64,000 nucleotides of DNA from Rhizomys pruinosus (lineage: Eukaryota; Chordata; Mammalia; Rodentia; Spalacidae), in the NCBI GenBank assembly GCA_009823505.1, contig VZQC01003076.1:2829001-2893000 (forward strand). Reading direction: 5' to 3'. Shown here piece after piece: positions 34,885-46,639 of this stretch. Numbering within the stretch: position 1 is the stretch's first letter; each line of letters begins with the position of its first letter. Position numbers and translations under genes: made by a program. Under the pieces are notes generated by a model that saw only the letters and a list, made by a program, of their open reading frames with translations, was not told the origin of the DNA and made no database searches.

Positions 34885-36067
34885 CTGAGGAAACAAGTAT
34901 TTCATAAGAAGCACAGACATTAGCTGATACTCCCAAACTGTCATCCCTCTCTGACTTTCTATAATCTGCATCCTCATCCCAGTTCCAGAATCATCCTAGA
35001 GTGTAAGCTGGAGACAGAACCGGGCTACTCTTCACTTGATATCTTCCACACAAGCACATGAATTATCAAGGGTTCCATGCAGTCAGGAAACCTCCTGCTC
35101 CATTGAGGTAGCTCACTGTTTTACTATCAAAAACAAGCGGAAAACAAGAAAACGTAATGTTTGTGTTGTCCTCTCTTGACAAGCATCTCTACAGAAATGT
35201 AATCTCATGGTCCTAAGTCTCATGCAGTTATTCCTGTTTGTTCCAACAGCAGTTTAAACAGGCAAAGCAACAGGAAGGTCATGCTAATGAGCCCCCTCCC
35301 TCCAAGTTCACCACATTTCCTTTTCTCTAGCATCCATGTTTGTCTTCGGAAAATTCCCTTTGTCCCAGTGATCACTGAGAATATACATGAATTCAAACTA
35401 TGCCCATATTAAGTTTCATAACCAGCAGGTTGAATATATTAAAATGTGCCTTCATTGGTGACAGTCAAGCTTCTATGCTGTTATTTATTTATAATGCTCA
35501 TCTACCGCTATGAAAAAATGAAACTGGAGCCAAGAATTCAGAGAAGTTGGTTCTGTTTCAGCAAAATCCCAATTAAAATTTTGTGCCAGGAATAATATTT
35601 GTTCACCAGACAACAAACACTGAAAGCATATTCCGTCTTCTATAGGGACACACAGGGCAGCCTCAATCCTGATTTCATCTCATCTAGGGCAGCTCACAGC
35701 ATTCAGTAAACGCAGTGCCTGCCAGAGGGCAGCACAATGTAATGTTTTCAATCCCACAGGATTCTAGGGGAGGGGTGTGAGCTACTACCATATTAGGATG
35801 ATTAACTTGAAATTAAATCTTAATTATAGACATGTTATACTGCATGCAAAAGCAAAGGGCTTATCTGACTGTCTCTTATTCATTTCGATTATAGATTCAC
35901 ATAGACTAAAACTACATCTTCATAAATGAAATCAAAGGAAAATTTGATGGGGTGATGTTGCTTGAGTAATTTATTTCCTAATACTGTCCTTTGTAGCTTC
36001 CCCAAGTCCCCTGGCTGTTGTGAACCATTTGAGCATAGTTATAATGCCTTTCATGAGGACACTATGG
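34882..36067. other. Unique DNA, no gene seen
   Basis: About 1.2 kb without recognised repeats or long frames. It could hold non-coding conserved sequence, but nothing visible shows it. Confidence 0.4.
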
Positions 36068-36245
36068 TATTTTTTTTATTTTTTTTTATTTTTTTTATCT
36101 TTTTGAGACAGGGTCTCCCTTTAGTCCCAGCTGGCCTGGAGCTCACTTTGTAGACCAGGCGGGCTGCCTTGAACTCACAGAGATCCACCTGCCTCTGCCT
36201 CCCAAGTGCTAGGATTAAAGGCGTGCACCACCATGCCCAGCTTTT
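36068..36245 (-). repeat. B1 SINE, well preserved
   Basis: T-rich tail, TTTTTGAGACAGGGTCTCCC, then TGCCTCTGCCTCCCAAGTGC and GGCGTGCACCACCATGCCCAGC. Confidence 0.95.
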
Positions 36246-37507
36246 TTTTTTTAATCTCACTATGGTATTTTTAAAGTTTAATAATACCTGACTAATTTCT
36301 CAACATGTTGTTTATGACACAAAATACTTTCATATTAATTTAACTTCTGGCAAGTTATTTCCAAAAATGACCATTAAGAACATGTAAATTATAGAAACTA
36401 CCTGCAGCAAGACAGAGATGAAGGAAAACTGAATCCTTCTAAAATATTAAAAGTCTAACAAGTATTGGTTCCAAAGATCTAGCACTGGTATTTAGAGAGC
36501 ATCCTTAGCTTTCCTTGCTTTATGAGTTTATATTTAAAGAGGCCCTCTGAGCCAGTCCTACAGGGAATGCCTGTGTTTGGAACTTATTTCCCAATTTTAT
36601 AAAATGAGCCTTCAGATGTACTTCCCTGTGTGTAATTAGTTTCACTCTATTTAAAAGCACTATTTATTTTGTTTACAGTCATACTATGAATAAAATCTTT
36701 GAGAGAATGGTTTCTAGGGATTTCTGGTCAAAGGTGGAAAACAAAGTAATCTTTACAAGCAATAGCAAACACAGAGACCAAAGAAAGATGACAGGGAGTA
36801 GCCACAACGGGGTTCTGAAAGTTGAGCGTATGGACGCATGGAGGTGACTGCTCTGGAAACGCAAAAAAAGATGAATCCTACATTTCAGCAATAACAATGC
36901 TGCAGCAATAGAATTTAACCAGAGAATTCCCAAACGACTCAGAAACTAACAGCTGTGAGAGTGAACTTAGAAGGGCAGAAGATTTCTCAAATGCCTCTTT
37001 TTTAATGAGTTGAATTTTATTTGTAATAATTCATACTGATAAGATAGGCATACAAACTGTAGTGCTGTCTAGATTCAGAAGGGAACTTATACATCCTTGT
37101 ATATTTCATCCTTACACATCCATTTCATCCCATTTTTTTTAGAGGAGCTACTGATGGCTAGAGAAATTGTGACTTCCTAACACTATCCAGCTAGTGTGAG
37201 TCCTTCGGTTTGTTGGTCTGCATAGTAAACAACTAGGCAAATAGGTTTGCATCTTTACCTGGATATATATAGTACTCCAGGGATAGAAGCGTAACTGAAT
37301 GTAACTTCCCTTCTCAGTTTTTTTCTATTGAGAGAGACAGATAGACCCCTATACCAAAAATCACAGCTGTGTTATGCTTATGGTGTTCTGGGAACGCAAG
37401 GATGGGCATTTAAACCTGGCCAGGAGGTGGAAGGCTGACGGAGAAGCACTGTGAAGGCACCATTGACTGCAAGATGAAAAGGGTAGGCTTTGCTTATTTG
37501 TTTGTTA
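36246..37507. other. Unique DNA, no gene seen
   Basis: AT-rich; short frames only. Confidence 0.45.
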
Positions 37508-37600
37508 TTTGAGACAGGGTCTGGGTATGTAGCCCAGGCTAGACTCAGTTCTTCCGGCCTTAGCCTCCCCAGGATTACAGACATGTGCCACTATGCCCTG
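37508..37600 (-). repeat. B1-related fragment
   Basis: TTTGAGACAGGGTCTGGGTATGTAGCCCAGGCTAG through CATGTGCCACTATGCCC; the middle is shortened, as in older 7SL-derived copies. Confidence 0.82.
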
Positions 37601-39837
37601 GTAATATATGTGCTTTGACTTAAGATCTGCCCTTGAATCTCTGCTCTGCCTTATCCTAGTTGTGACCTTGGGCTAATTGCTTAAGCACCTTTATCTGGGA
37701 GCATTTTAGCTTTTAAAAATGAGGATAATAACTAATATAAGATAAATGCTCTTAGTTATATTAAATCCTGGGGAAATACTTAATGGAGAGAAGGTTAGAG
37801 AAGAAGAAAGCTCAAGGTGCTGGAAGTCCACCACGTGGAGGCAGCGATATCCAAGGCAGAGACTTTCCACTGTGGCAGTTACAACTTCTGTCCCTAGAAA
37901 GATGCGTTTTTGGTCCTCGATAGTTCTTTCATTAGGAATGCCCAAAACTCTCTGTGTGTTTGTTCTCATTTCTGGTAAGCATCTGATTATTAACTAAGGA
38001 TTCTATGGACAGTGGGAATGTAGGAAGAGGGGATTAGGTTCATGTTTTTGATTACTGAGAAGGAACACTCTATGATTAGTTGTGAACTGTCATTCTTTTT
38101 TTTTTTTCCTCTCTAAGAAGCTGTTAGACCTGTAGTTCCCAACACTTCCTGTGCAACCCTAGTAGAGGGCCTCTGCTCAACGCAAACAGAAGCATTAAAG
38201 TGTGTTCTTTGAAGAGGAAAGAAACAGATCTTGTGAACTGAGTATATTTTTCATTGTTTGCTTTGGTTTCAGGGGTTTTGTCCTATTTTGCTTAGTTCTT
38301 TGGGGACATGAGCTGAACTCGTTCTACCTACAGACAGTGTCTGGGCTGGGGCTAGGAGGAAGTGAGTGGTGTGGAGATCCGTGGTGCGTTCCTTACTCTC
38401 CTGCCTGGATCCTCCTCTGGGCTGGCTGGGTCAGGAGAAAACTGACCAAGCATTAGTTCTCCCATCCAGCCATTCAACATGGCTGGTTTGACACTGGAAA
38501 AATTGGGTATCTAACAGTAGGTGGCAATTTCCCATAACGTTGGCTTCTAAAGGAAATATTTCAAGGGGCACAGATGGATGCTACCATGTTTATCCATACA
38601 GACTAGAAGTCAGACAGCATTGCTCTGGCCATGTTATGTTGGTTAGAAGACATTCACAAAGCTGGCACAGATTTAGTATTAGTGGGCTACTAAAAATTAT
38701 TCACATCAGATGTGGGAGCATTGGGTGGAAATCGACACTTTTGGAGATTGGCCACACCAGAGAGCACTGAGATATGTAAAGCTGATAATGCCCTACTAAA
38801 GGGACCTTCTGAATTCAAACATCTAGGCTTTCATTCTTCAAATAAGAAATCTGAAGAATTTTCTCTGGAGGCATAAATACACAGGCATTGTAGGTTCCCC
38901 ACAGAAATGTTCTCATAGAGCAGCCTTCAGGGATTGTCCTAGATTGAAGTCCACCAATTAACAAGTCTTGAATGAACACAAATGTATCAGTTCACTCTGA
39001 AGTCACATGGGCAGATAACCCAAAGACAAAGAAACAAACAAGCAATGTATAAATAAACAATGGCAAGTGAAGAAAACTTCAGATAATGTCATTAACATAA
39101 TCCAGGAACAGGAAGGAGTGTGTTGTGGGCGGCCAAGGAAGAAGGATACAGAATGTAATATGCTCAGAGAACGTACAGGATAGAAATTATACACAGAGAT
39201 TTTAGTGTGTGGGTGGGTAGGGCCTTATAGATAAGGTTTCTATATAACAGAAAATATGGAAAAATAGAATACCAGAAAGTAAATAAGACATGTTAGTTAA
39301 ATGAGTTCATTTCACAAGCTTCATGATGTTCCAGGAAGAGCAAAACAAAACCCAGACTCATACCCACACAGAGCAGGTAGTGCATTTTCAAGGAACCATT
39401 CAAGCAAATTTCCCAGAACTAAAAAAAAAAAAAAAAAAAAAAAAAATGGAATTTCTACCTCAAATGGTGGTTTTGTGTTGAATTTACCACCAAAAGATGT
39501 TGAATAAGGAAGAGGGAGGAGGAAGGAGAGAATAAAGAGAACAAATAATGTTTTGTAAAAAGGAAAATGAAATCGGTATGAGAGGCTTTTCACAGTCACA
39601 GCAATGTAAGCGTAGACTTGAGATTTAAATAAAAAATGTGACTAATTAGAGAGGATTATGTGGGTGGTAAGCAGAGATGAAAAAAATACTAAAGCTTACT
39701 TTTTAGAGTGAAATGTTAATAGGTCATGCCTGCTATTTAGAAAATAATGATATAAACATAAAAAGAGTATTATGAGTACCAAATAACTTCCTCCAAAGAG
39801 TTGGAGCCCAGAGTAGAGGTAAAGAGTAGATACTGAT
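37601..39837. other. Unique DNA, no gene seen
   Basis: Largest unannotated stretch of the first half. A pure A-run of 26 bases lies at 39421-39446. Frames up to 92 codons cross low-complexity sequence and have no family resemblance. Confidence 0.4.
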
Positions 39838-39987
39838 GCAGGGTGTGGTAGCACACGCCTTTAATCTACCACTTGGAGGCAGAGGCAGTGGATTTTTTTC
39901 CTTTGGGAGCGAGTTCAAGGCAGTGGTCTACAGAGTGAGTTCCAGGACAGCTGGGAGGACAAGGAGACCCTGTCTCGAAAAGGTAAT
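39838..39987 (+). repeat. B1 SINE
   Basis: GCAGGGTGTGGTAGCACACGCC through CCTGTCTCGAAAAGG. A 10-base T-rich disturbance near 39892-39902. Confidence 0.9.
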
Positions 39988-40027
39988 AAATAAATAAATA
40001 AATAATAAATAAATAAATAAAAAAATA
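39988..40027 (+). repeat. (AAAT)n tail expansion
   Basis: A-tail of the first B1 expanded into TAAA units and directly joined to the next B1. Confidence 0.9.
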
Positions 40028-40203
40028 AGCCGGGCTTGGTGGCCCACACCTTTAATCCCAGCACTCGGGAGGCAGAGATAGGTGGATCTCTGTGGGTTCA
40101 AGGCCGGCCTGGTCTACAGAGGAGTTCTGAACTGGCTACTAAGGGAGACCCTGTCTCAAAAAATCCAAAAAAAGTGTAAAACAAAAAAAAAAAAAAAAAA
40201 AAA
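40028..40203 (+). repeat. B1 SINE, tandem neighbour
   Basis: AGCCGGGCTTGGTGGCCCACACC through CCCTGTCTCAAAAAATCC and an A-tail of about 19. It inserted into the A-rich tail of the preceding B1. Confidence 0.93.
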
Positions 40204-40464
40204 GTGGATACTGTTCTTTTTATCTCGGTCTTGTAATCTACTCATCTTTTACTCATTTTGAACAGCTGGTCTCTAGAATAGTATTTTTAACTCCAGGTGC
40301 ATATTTAAGTCACACAGCAGGGCAGAACGCAGGGAAGACACTTCAAGCTCTAAGCATTGACAACATAGGGAGGACGCTTCAAGTTCTAAGCATTGACACA
40401 AACTTTAGGAACAGAATTTCACTAGCATAAGAAATAGTCCCAAGAATCAACAAGTAAAATCACA

Positions 40465-40805
40465 TTGTATTAGTAACCTTTCTATTGTGCTAAATAAAAC
40501 ACCTTGACAAGGGAACTTATAAAAGGAAGAGTTTAACTGAGCTTATGGTTCCAGAAGTGAGAGTCCATCATGGCAGGGAGGCAAGGTAACAGGAGCCAAG
40601 GTACAAAGGATTGTAGTGGGTACAGGACGCAGAGACAGGAAATCAGGCAAGACTTTAAAACCCTCCAGGTCTGTTCCCAGTGACACATTTCCTCCAGCGT
40701 GGCCACAGCTCCTATGCCTGACCTCCCCCAAACAGTGCCACAAACTGTGGATCAAGTGTCAAAATACTTGGAGCCTGTGGGGGACACTCATCCAAACACC
40801 ACATA
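40465..40805 (-). repeat. R2 interspersed repeat (copy 2)
   Basis: Matches 29524-29844: GTATTAGTAACCTTTC, GAGCTTATGGTTCCAG, GGCAGGGAGGCAAGG, CCTCCCCCAAACAGTGCCAC, CACTCATCCAAACACCAC. Confidence 0.75.
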
Positions 40806-40914
40806 AGAAAAAGAGGCTACCAGACATCCTACAGAACTGGCAGAAATTCTTTGCTAGCTACACTCCAGGGAGGAGACTGATAATGTAGAGCATATGAATG
40901 ACTACAAAATTAAC

Positions 40915-40918
<4 letters not shown>

Positions 40919-40953
<35 letters not shown>
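40919..40953. repeat. (CA)n microsatellite
   Basis: About 17 CA units. Confidence 0.94.
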
Positions 40954-40956
<3 letters not shown>

Positions 40957-40974
40957 GAGAATAATAAATCCACT

Positions 40975-42040
40975 AAAGTAATGAATAGACAGTTCTTAAA
41001 AGAAGAAATAAAAATGGAAAAGAAATATTTGTAAGTGTTTAACATTCCTAGCCACCAGGGAAATGCAAATTAAAACAATTTTGAAGTTCTGTCTTAGTCG
41101 AAGGGCTATGATCAAGGAAACAAATGCAGGTGAGGATGTGGGAAAAGAGGAGCCCTTATTCAATATCTGTATGAGTATACACTGGTGCAACTATGGAGAT
41201 ATACACAAAGGCTCCTAAAAAATAACAATAAAACCACTATATGTCAAAGTTGTACCACTCCTGGACATATACCCAAAGGACACTGTATCCTATCACAGAG
41301 ATATTTGCACATCCATAATTATTGCTGCACTATTCCCAACAGTAAGGGAGCAGAACAAACCTATTAACAAAAGAATGGATTCCAAAAACGAAGCATATAT
41401 ACAGGGTTTTAATTAACAGTAAAGAAAAATGAAAATCTCAGGAAAATGGATGGATCTCAAAGTATTTTATTAAATGAGGAGCTTCAGATTCAGAAAATCA
41501 AAACAAACAACAGAAAAACTACATATTCTCTCTCATATACAGATCCTAGTTTTCAATGTGTCAATGTAAATAAATAATGGTAAAAGTAGGTATAGACTTA
41601 CAAAACTAAATAGGTGACCAAGAGAGGGGTCCAAGAGGAGTCAAGAAATTGGGTAAAGAATTGAGGGAGGGGCTGGAGAGATGGCTCAGCGGTTAAGAGC
41701 ACTGACTGCTCTTGCAGAGGACCCAGGTTCTATTCCCAGTACCCACATGGCAGCTAAGAACTGTCTTTGACTCCAATTCCAGGGGAATCTGATGCTGTCT
41801 TCTGACCTCCACCACATTGCACAACACTGGTGCACCAACCTACATTCGAACAGTACACTCATACACATAAAAATAATTAATTAATTAAAAAAAGAATTGA
41901 GAGAAAGAAGGGACAAGAAAGTAGAAAGACACCAAGGACAGGAGGGCACAAGCCAAAGAGGGATGGGAGAGAAAGCAAAATTAAAAATGTTGTTTCAAAA
42001 ATGCTATAAGGAGACCTAATTCCTTGTACCCTAATAATAA
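40975..42040 (+). repeat. Old LINE-1 3' fragment split by a B2
   Basis: Relic of the ORF2 end (GGGAAATGCAAATTAAAACAATTTTG; CACTCCTGGACATATACCC; ATTATTGCTGCACTATTCCCAACAG), then a 3' UTR-like purine-rich region with GACCAAGAGAGGGG. Numerous stops. The downstream boundary is approximate. Confidence 0.75.
41669..41890 (+). repeat. B2 SINE with TSD
   Basis: GGGGCTGGAGAGATGGCTCAGCGG through an AATTAATTAATTAAAA tail. Flanked by AAAGAATTGAGGGA (41655-41668) and AAAGAATTGAGAGA (41891-41904). Lacks the internal tandem duplication. Confidence 0.94.
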
Positions 42041-42109
42041 TAATACTAATCTGAACCTTCATCACTGAGATGCAGCCTACTACCATGTGGCCTGACCCTT
42101 TGGCCAGGT
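42041..42109. other. Single-copy flank of the minisatellite
   Basis: GCAGCCTACTACCATGTGGCCTGACCC contains a weak half-unit. No promoter or splice feature is seen. Confidence 0.4.
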
Positions 42110-43675
42110 TTCCCTGTGTTGAATGACCCTGAGTTGAATGACCCTGATTTGAATGACTCTGATTTGAATGACCCTGGTTTGAATGACCCTGGTTTGAATG
42201 ACCCTGGTTTGAATGGCCCTGATTTGAATGGCCCTCATTTGAATGGCCCTCATTTGAATGGCCCTCATTTGAATGGCCCTGATTTGAGTGACCCTGATTT
42301 GAATGACCCTGGTTTAAGTGGCCCTGATTTGAATGGCCCTGATTTGAATGACCCTGGTTTGAATGACCCTGGTTCGAATGGCCCTGATTTGAATGGCCCT
42401 GGTTTGAATGACCCTGGTTCGAATGACCCTGGTTTGAATGGCCCTGATTTGAGTGATCCTGAATTGAATGACCCTGGTTTGAATGACCCTGGTTCGAATG
42501 ACCCTGGTCCGAATGGCCCTGATTTGAATGGCCCTGGTTTGAATGTCCCTGATTTGAATGACCCTGGTTTGAATGGCCCTGATTTGAATGGCCCTGGTTT
42601 GAATGGCCCTGATTTGAATGACCCTGGTTTGAATGGCCCTGATTTTTTTTTTTTGTCTTTTCAAGACATGAATGGCCCTGATTTGAATGACCATTCTCTG
42701 GATGACCCTGCTTTGAATGGCCCTGATTTGAATGGCCCTGGTTTGAATGACCCTGATTTGAATGGCCCTGGTTTGAATGGCCCTGGTTTGAATGACCATG
42801 GTTTGAATGGCCCTAATTTGAATGACCATGGTTTGAATGACCCTGATTTGAATGACTCTGATTTGAATGACCCTTATTTGAATGGCCCTGATTTGAATGA
42901 CTCTGGTTTGAATTGCCCTGATTTGAATAACCATGGTTTGAATTACCCTGATTTGGATGACCCTGGTTTGAATGACCCTGTTTTGAATGGCCCTGATTTG
43001 AATGGCCCTGATTTTAGTGACCCTGATTGAATGACCCTGGTTTGAATGACCCTGTTTTGAATGGCCCTGATTTGAATGGCCCTGATTTTAGTGACCCTGA
43101 TTGAATGACTCTGATTTGAATGACCCTGGTTTGAATGACCGTGATTTGAATGACCCTGGTTTGAATGACCCTTATTTGAATGGCCCTGATTCAAATGTCC
43201 CTGATTTGAATGACCCTGATTTGAATGGCCCTGGTTTGAATGACCCTGGTTTGAATGGCCCTGATTTGAATGACCATGGCTTGAATGACCCTGATTTGGA
43301 TGACCCTGGTTTGAATGGCCCTGGTTTGAATGGCCCTGGTTTGAATGGCCCTTATTTGAATGACCATGGTTTGAATGACCCTGTTTTGAATGGCCCTGAT
43401 TTGAATGGCCCTGATTTGAATGGCCCTGATTTTAGTGACCCTGATTGAATGACTCTGATTTGAATGACCCTGGTTTGAATGGCCCTGATTTGAATGGCCC
43501 TGGTTTGAATGACCCTGGTTTGAATGGCCCTGATTTGAATGACCATGGTTTGAATGACCCTGATTTGGATGACCCTGGTTTGAATGACCCTGTTTTGAAT
43601 GGCCCTGATTTGAATGGCCCTGATTTGAATGACCATGGTTTGAATGACCATGGTTTGAATGGCCCTCATTTGCAT
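42110..43675. repeat. 15-bp-unit minisatellite, about 104 copies
   Basis: The unit is close to TTTGAATGACCCTGG, with GAC/GGC and GG/GA as the main variant sites plus rarer CAT, GTT and TAT forms. The array is about 1.56 kb. Because 15 is divisible by three, frames stay open: 304 codons on the plus strand (LNDPG/LNGPD units) and up to 206 codons on the minus strand (IRAIQTRVIQ units). The plus frame opens at GTG (42116), not ATG, and has no splice or promoter context, so coding is unlikely. Three units have lost a base (14 bp) and break the frame near 43024, 43098 and 43442. One unit carries a 24-bp T-rich insertion at about 42643-42670. Confidence 0.96.
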
Positions 43676-44929
43676 GCCAAAAAATCACACAATTGCAAAG
43701 TACTTGAATTACTTGCAACTGCTTCACACTGACCTCCAAAAACTACATAAGGTCCAATGTAGATGGCCCTCCTTCACATGGCACAAACTACATGCCAGGC
43801 AGCTGCACTCAAAGAAACTCAAACTGTAAAAGATCTCCCAAATGAAGACCCTGAAGCCACTGCCTTACTAAACAAGCACTACTAGTCTTAGTACCCCACC
43901 TGCTGTCCTTTCTGCAGGTTGTTGAAAGATAGTCTTCCTACTCTGGTCTAAAAGGTGAAATCATTTAGCTTCCACCAGTCCCTCCCTCAATTCTGAAATG
44001 GTAAACCACCATTTATAATTTTCACATAAAAACATGGCCCTTTGTGCTTGTTACTGTAATGCTCTGGAGGTGAAAATAAGAACTATTCAGTTTAAGATGT
44101 CCCAAGTTCTGACCCCCAGAAAGACCCCAGAAATTTGCTTATGAAGCCATGCCCTAATTTGCTACCACTACCCCATTTCTTCCCAACTACCGACTGTCTC
44201 AAGCAGCCCAGAATGTTCTTATATATGGAAATCAAAGCTAGCTTCTGTGTATTGCTCCCAAGTCTGTTTACTTGTTCATGTCAGGCTGGAATCTGTTAGC
44301 TCCAAAACAAGCCAGTACCAGACTCAAACTTCTACAGATTCAATTATTTTTTAAATAGCTCAAACAAGCATTTTCTTAGCCATTTAGAGTCTGGCTTCTT
44401 TGTATAGTACTCTCCACTCTCTCCCTCAAACACGTTCTAGATTGTTTGACAGTAAATAAGATGCAGCTCTGGCCATGAACATTTCCTATCTAAGTTTGCC
44501 CTTTGCAGACATTTGAGCCACTGTATTGCTAGGTTGATATCAACAGGACCTGTAAATCTCCTTTAAGGCTCTCTAACTATCTCTCTGGAAAGTTCCTTGC
44601 ACACTTCTTCCTCTGAGTAGCAACGCAAGTGCCGTGAGCTCTGGGCATAGCTCATGAGGGACTTCCCCTGCATGCACACCCATCAGTGTTGCCAACAGAG
44701 CTTAATGCATGTTAACTGTAGGTACCCAGAGATCAAGGATACCTTCTTTGGCCCTCATGGAGAATTTAAGTGGTACCTCCATTATAATATAACACAGGAC
44801 ATGATAATAATTCAGAAGCTCTAAGAATTATTTTGGTTGTGACTGATCATTAAATTACTGGGGGTAGAGTTTCCTATCTCATAAGACTCATAACCTGAGT
44901 CTTCCTCTAGTCAATGAATCAAATATTCA
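43676..44929. other. Unique DNA, no gene seen
   Basis: 1.25 kb without recognised repeats. Short frames only. Confidence 0.45.
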
Positions 44930-45565
44930 TTGATTATTGAGTTGGATAGCCTTGCTGGTCACTTGACATACCTAGGAAGAGGTATGTCAGCTGAAGAATT
45001 TCCTCCATGGGCCTGGCCTGTCCACATGTCTCTGGGCCATTTTCTTAATTATTCACTGATGCAGGATGCCCAGCCTGCTATGGGCTGTGCTACCCCTCAA
45101 CAAGCAGGCCTGGATTGTATAAGAAAAGTAGTTGAGGTGCTGGAGAAGATGGCTCAGAGTTCAAGAGCACTGGCTGCTATCTCAAAGGACCAGAGTTCAC
45201 TCCCAGCACCCACATGATGGCCAGCAGCTGACCATAACTCCAGTTTCAGGGGATCCAATGCCCTCTTCTGACCTCTGCAGGCATTGCACAACATGGGTGT
45301 ACCCATGCAGATGCAGGCAATACACTCATACACATAAAGCAAAGATAAGTAAAATATTATAAAAGAAGTAATTGAGCAAACCAGGGAAAGCAAGCCAGAC
45401 AGCGACATTCCTTCACAATCTCTGCTTCAGGTTCTGACTCTAGACTGCCCCTTTGAGCTCCTTCCTGACCTCCCTCAGTGATGGACACTTACTTGTAAGC
45501 TGACAGAAACCTCTCCTCCCCTAGTTCATCTCACAGCAACAGAAAAGCAGACTATGACAATCATC
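44930..45565 (+). repeat. R1 interspersed repeat (copy 5), split by B2
   Basis: 44930-45136 and 45377-45565 are the two halves (GGATAGCCTTGCTGGTCACTTGAC; CCAGCCTGCTATGGGCTGTG; then AGCAAGCCAGACAG; CTCCCTCAGTGATGGAC; CTCACAGCAACAGAAAAGC). Confidence 0.82.
45137..45365 (+). repeat. B2 SINE inside R1, with TSD
   Basis: GTGCTGGAGAAGATGGCTCAG through a TAAGTAAAATATTATAAAAG tail. Flanked by AAGTAGTTGAG (45126-45136) and AAGTAATTGAG (45366-45376). Confidence 0.9.
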
Positions 45566-46027
45566 AGCTATGCACACATGTTTGGAAATAGACTCTGGAT
45601 TGGCAGTCATTAATTAGTCATAGAAATAATATTAGTGTAATTGAGATAACAAGCCTGGGAAGAGGTATGAAGAAGAAATTTTAGACCAAAATCCAGGTCA
45701 ACAAAGCAGAATGATAACAGAGGAGAATAATTTTGTTTACTCTGCCTTGAAGTTAAGACCCTTCAGATTACCTCTCCTTCTAGATCCTGCTCTTGGGTGA
45801 TGATGTTAAAGCCATCCTGCCTGTGCTTTTGAGTAAAACTGGGCTTTCCAGCTTGTATCTTTAGCTGTTTTCACTGTGGAGATGAGGCCACAGTATATTT
45901 GATACATATATCTCAATGAAGATTATATTTATTTTAGTTGCTTATACCTGATCATAAATGCTATAGATCATAGAATATTCAACAAATGTAACTAAACTTA
46001 AAGAATAAAAGAGAAATCACCTATCAC
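45566..46027. other. Unique DNA, no gene seen
   Basis: AT-rich spacer before the possible pseudogene. Confidence 0.45.
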
Positions 46028-46520
46028 CATCATTTATAAACAACCATGATTGACATCAACTCTTTCCTTTCCTTGGCTATGTACCAGGAAAAGTGTTCAA
46101 GATGCTGCTTCAGCTGCTGCCTTCTGACCATATCCTCCTCTGGGGATACCTTTCCAGAACTGCTGGTTAGTGAACTATCTGTAGTATCATGAAGGTGACA
46201 GACAGTCTGGGACACAAAAGACTGTGATGACATATGTGAGTTAGCAACAAGAGGATGGCTTGGCATTTGGTCCAAGTCTACACAGCCCTGGTGCTTGCAA
46301 AGAAAGGCTCTGTTTTTCTCCCCAAGGATTGAGATCTCTTGGCTTCTTCTCCCCATCCACTTGTACTCTCAACTCCTCTCTCTCTTCCACAGCTTCTAGT
46401 CTTTCAAGAAGAAGAAAAATTCTTCTCAACAGGTCTGTGAATTTTTTTATATAGCACTTCAAGAGTTTGTAATTCTGTTTTTGAGATTTATAGTCACAGA
46501 TCTTCCTGAAATGTGTGCCC
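46028..46520 (-). pseudogene. Possible protein-derived pseudogene, parent unidentified
   Basis: Two overlapping minus-strand frames look protein-like and complement each other. The first (46241-46462, extendable upstream without stop to about 46520) reads YKLLKCYIKKFTDLLRRI, then a leucine- and glutamate-rich LLERLEAVEEREELRVQV helix. The second (46030-46356) continues with FLCKHQGCVDLDQM, SSSGKVSPEEDMVRRQQLKQHLEHF and ends MVVYK before TGA. A frame change near 46345 would join them. I do not recognise the parent. No ATG context, no introns and no A-tail were seen, so it could be an old retrocopy, one exon, or chance. Composition is less biased than nearby random frames. Confidence 0.35.
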
Positions 46521-46639
46521 CATGTGTATTGAGTGAAATAGACTTGGAATGAGGGCTTTGGAGTAACAGAGAGTGTTATATTCTAGGGACTCCTAGATAG
46601 AGATGAATAACCTCAACACACATGCATGCATTATTTAAG

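Noticed and set aside
42314..42934. 206-codon minus-strand frame (IRAIQTRVIQ units)
   Set aside because: Same arithmetic effect of the 15-bp unit; several minus frames are open at once.
42116..43030. 304-codon open frame of LNDPG/LNGPD units as a real repeat protein
   Set aside because: It opens at GTG, lacks an in-frame ATG until about 42667, has no promoter or splice context, and a 15-bp unit keeps frames open by arithmetic. It is described as a minisatellite instead.
42110..43675. CRISPR-like array
   Set aside because: There are no unique spacers; units are contiguous. The window is clearly mammalian nuclear DNA.
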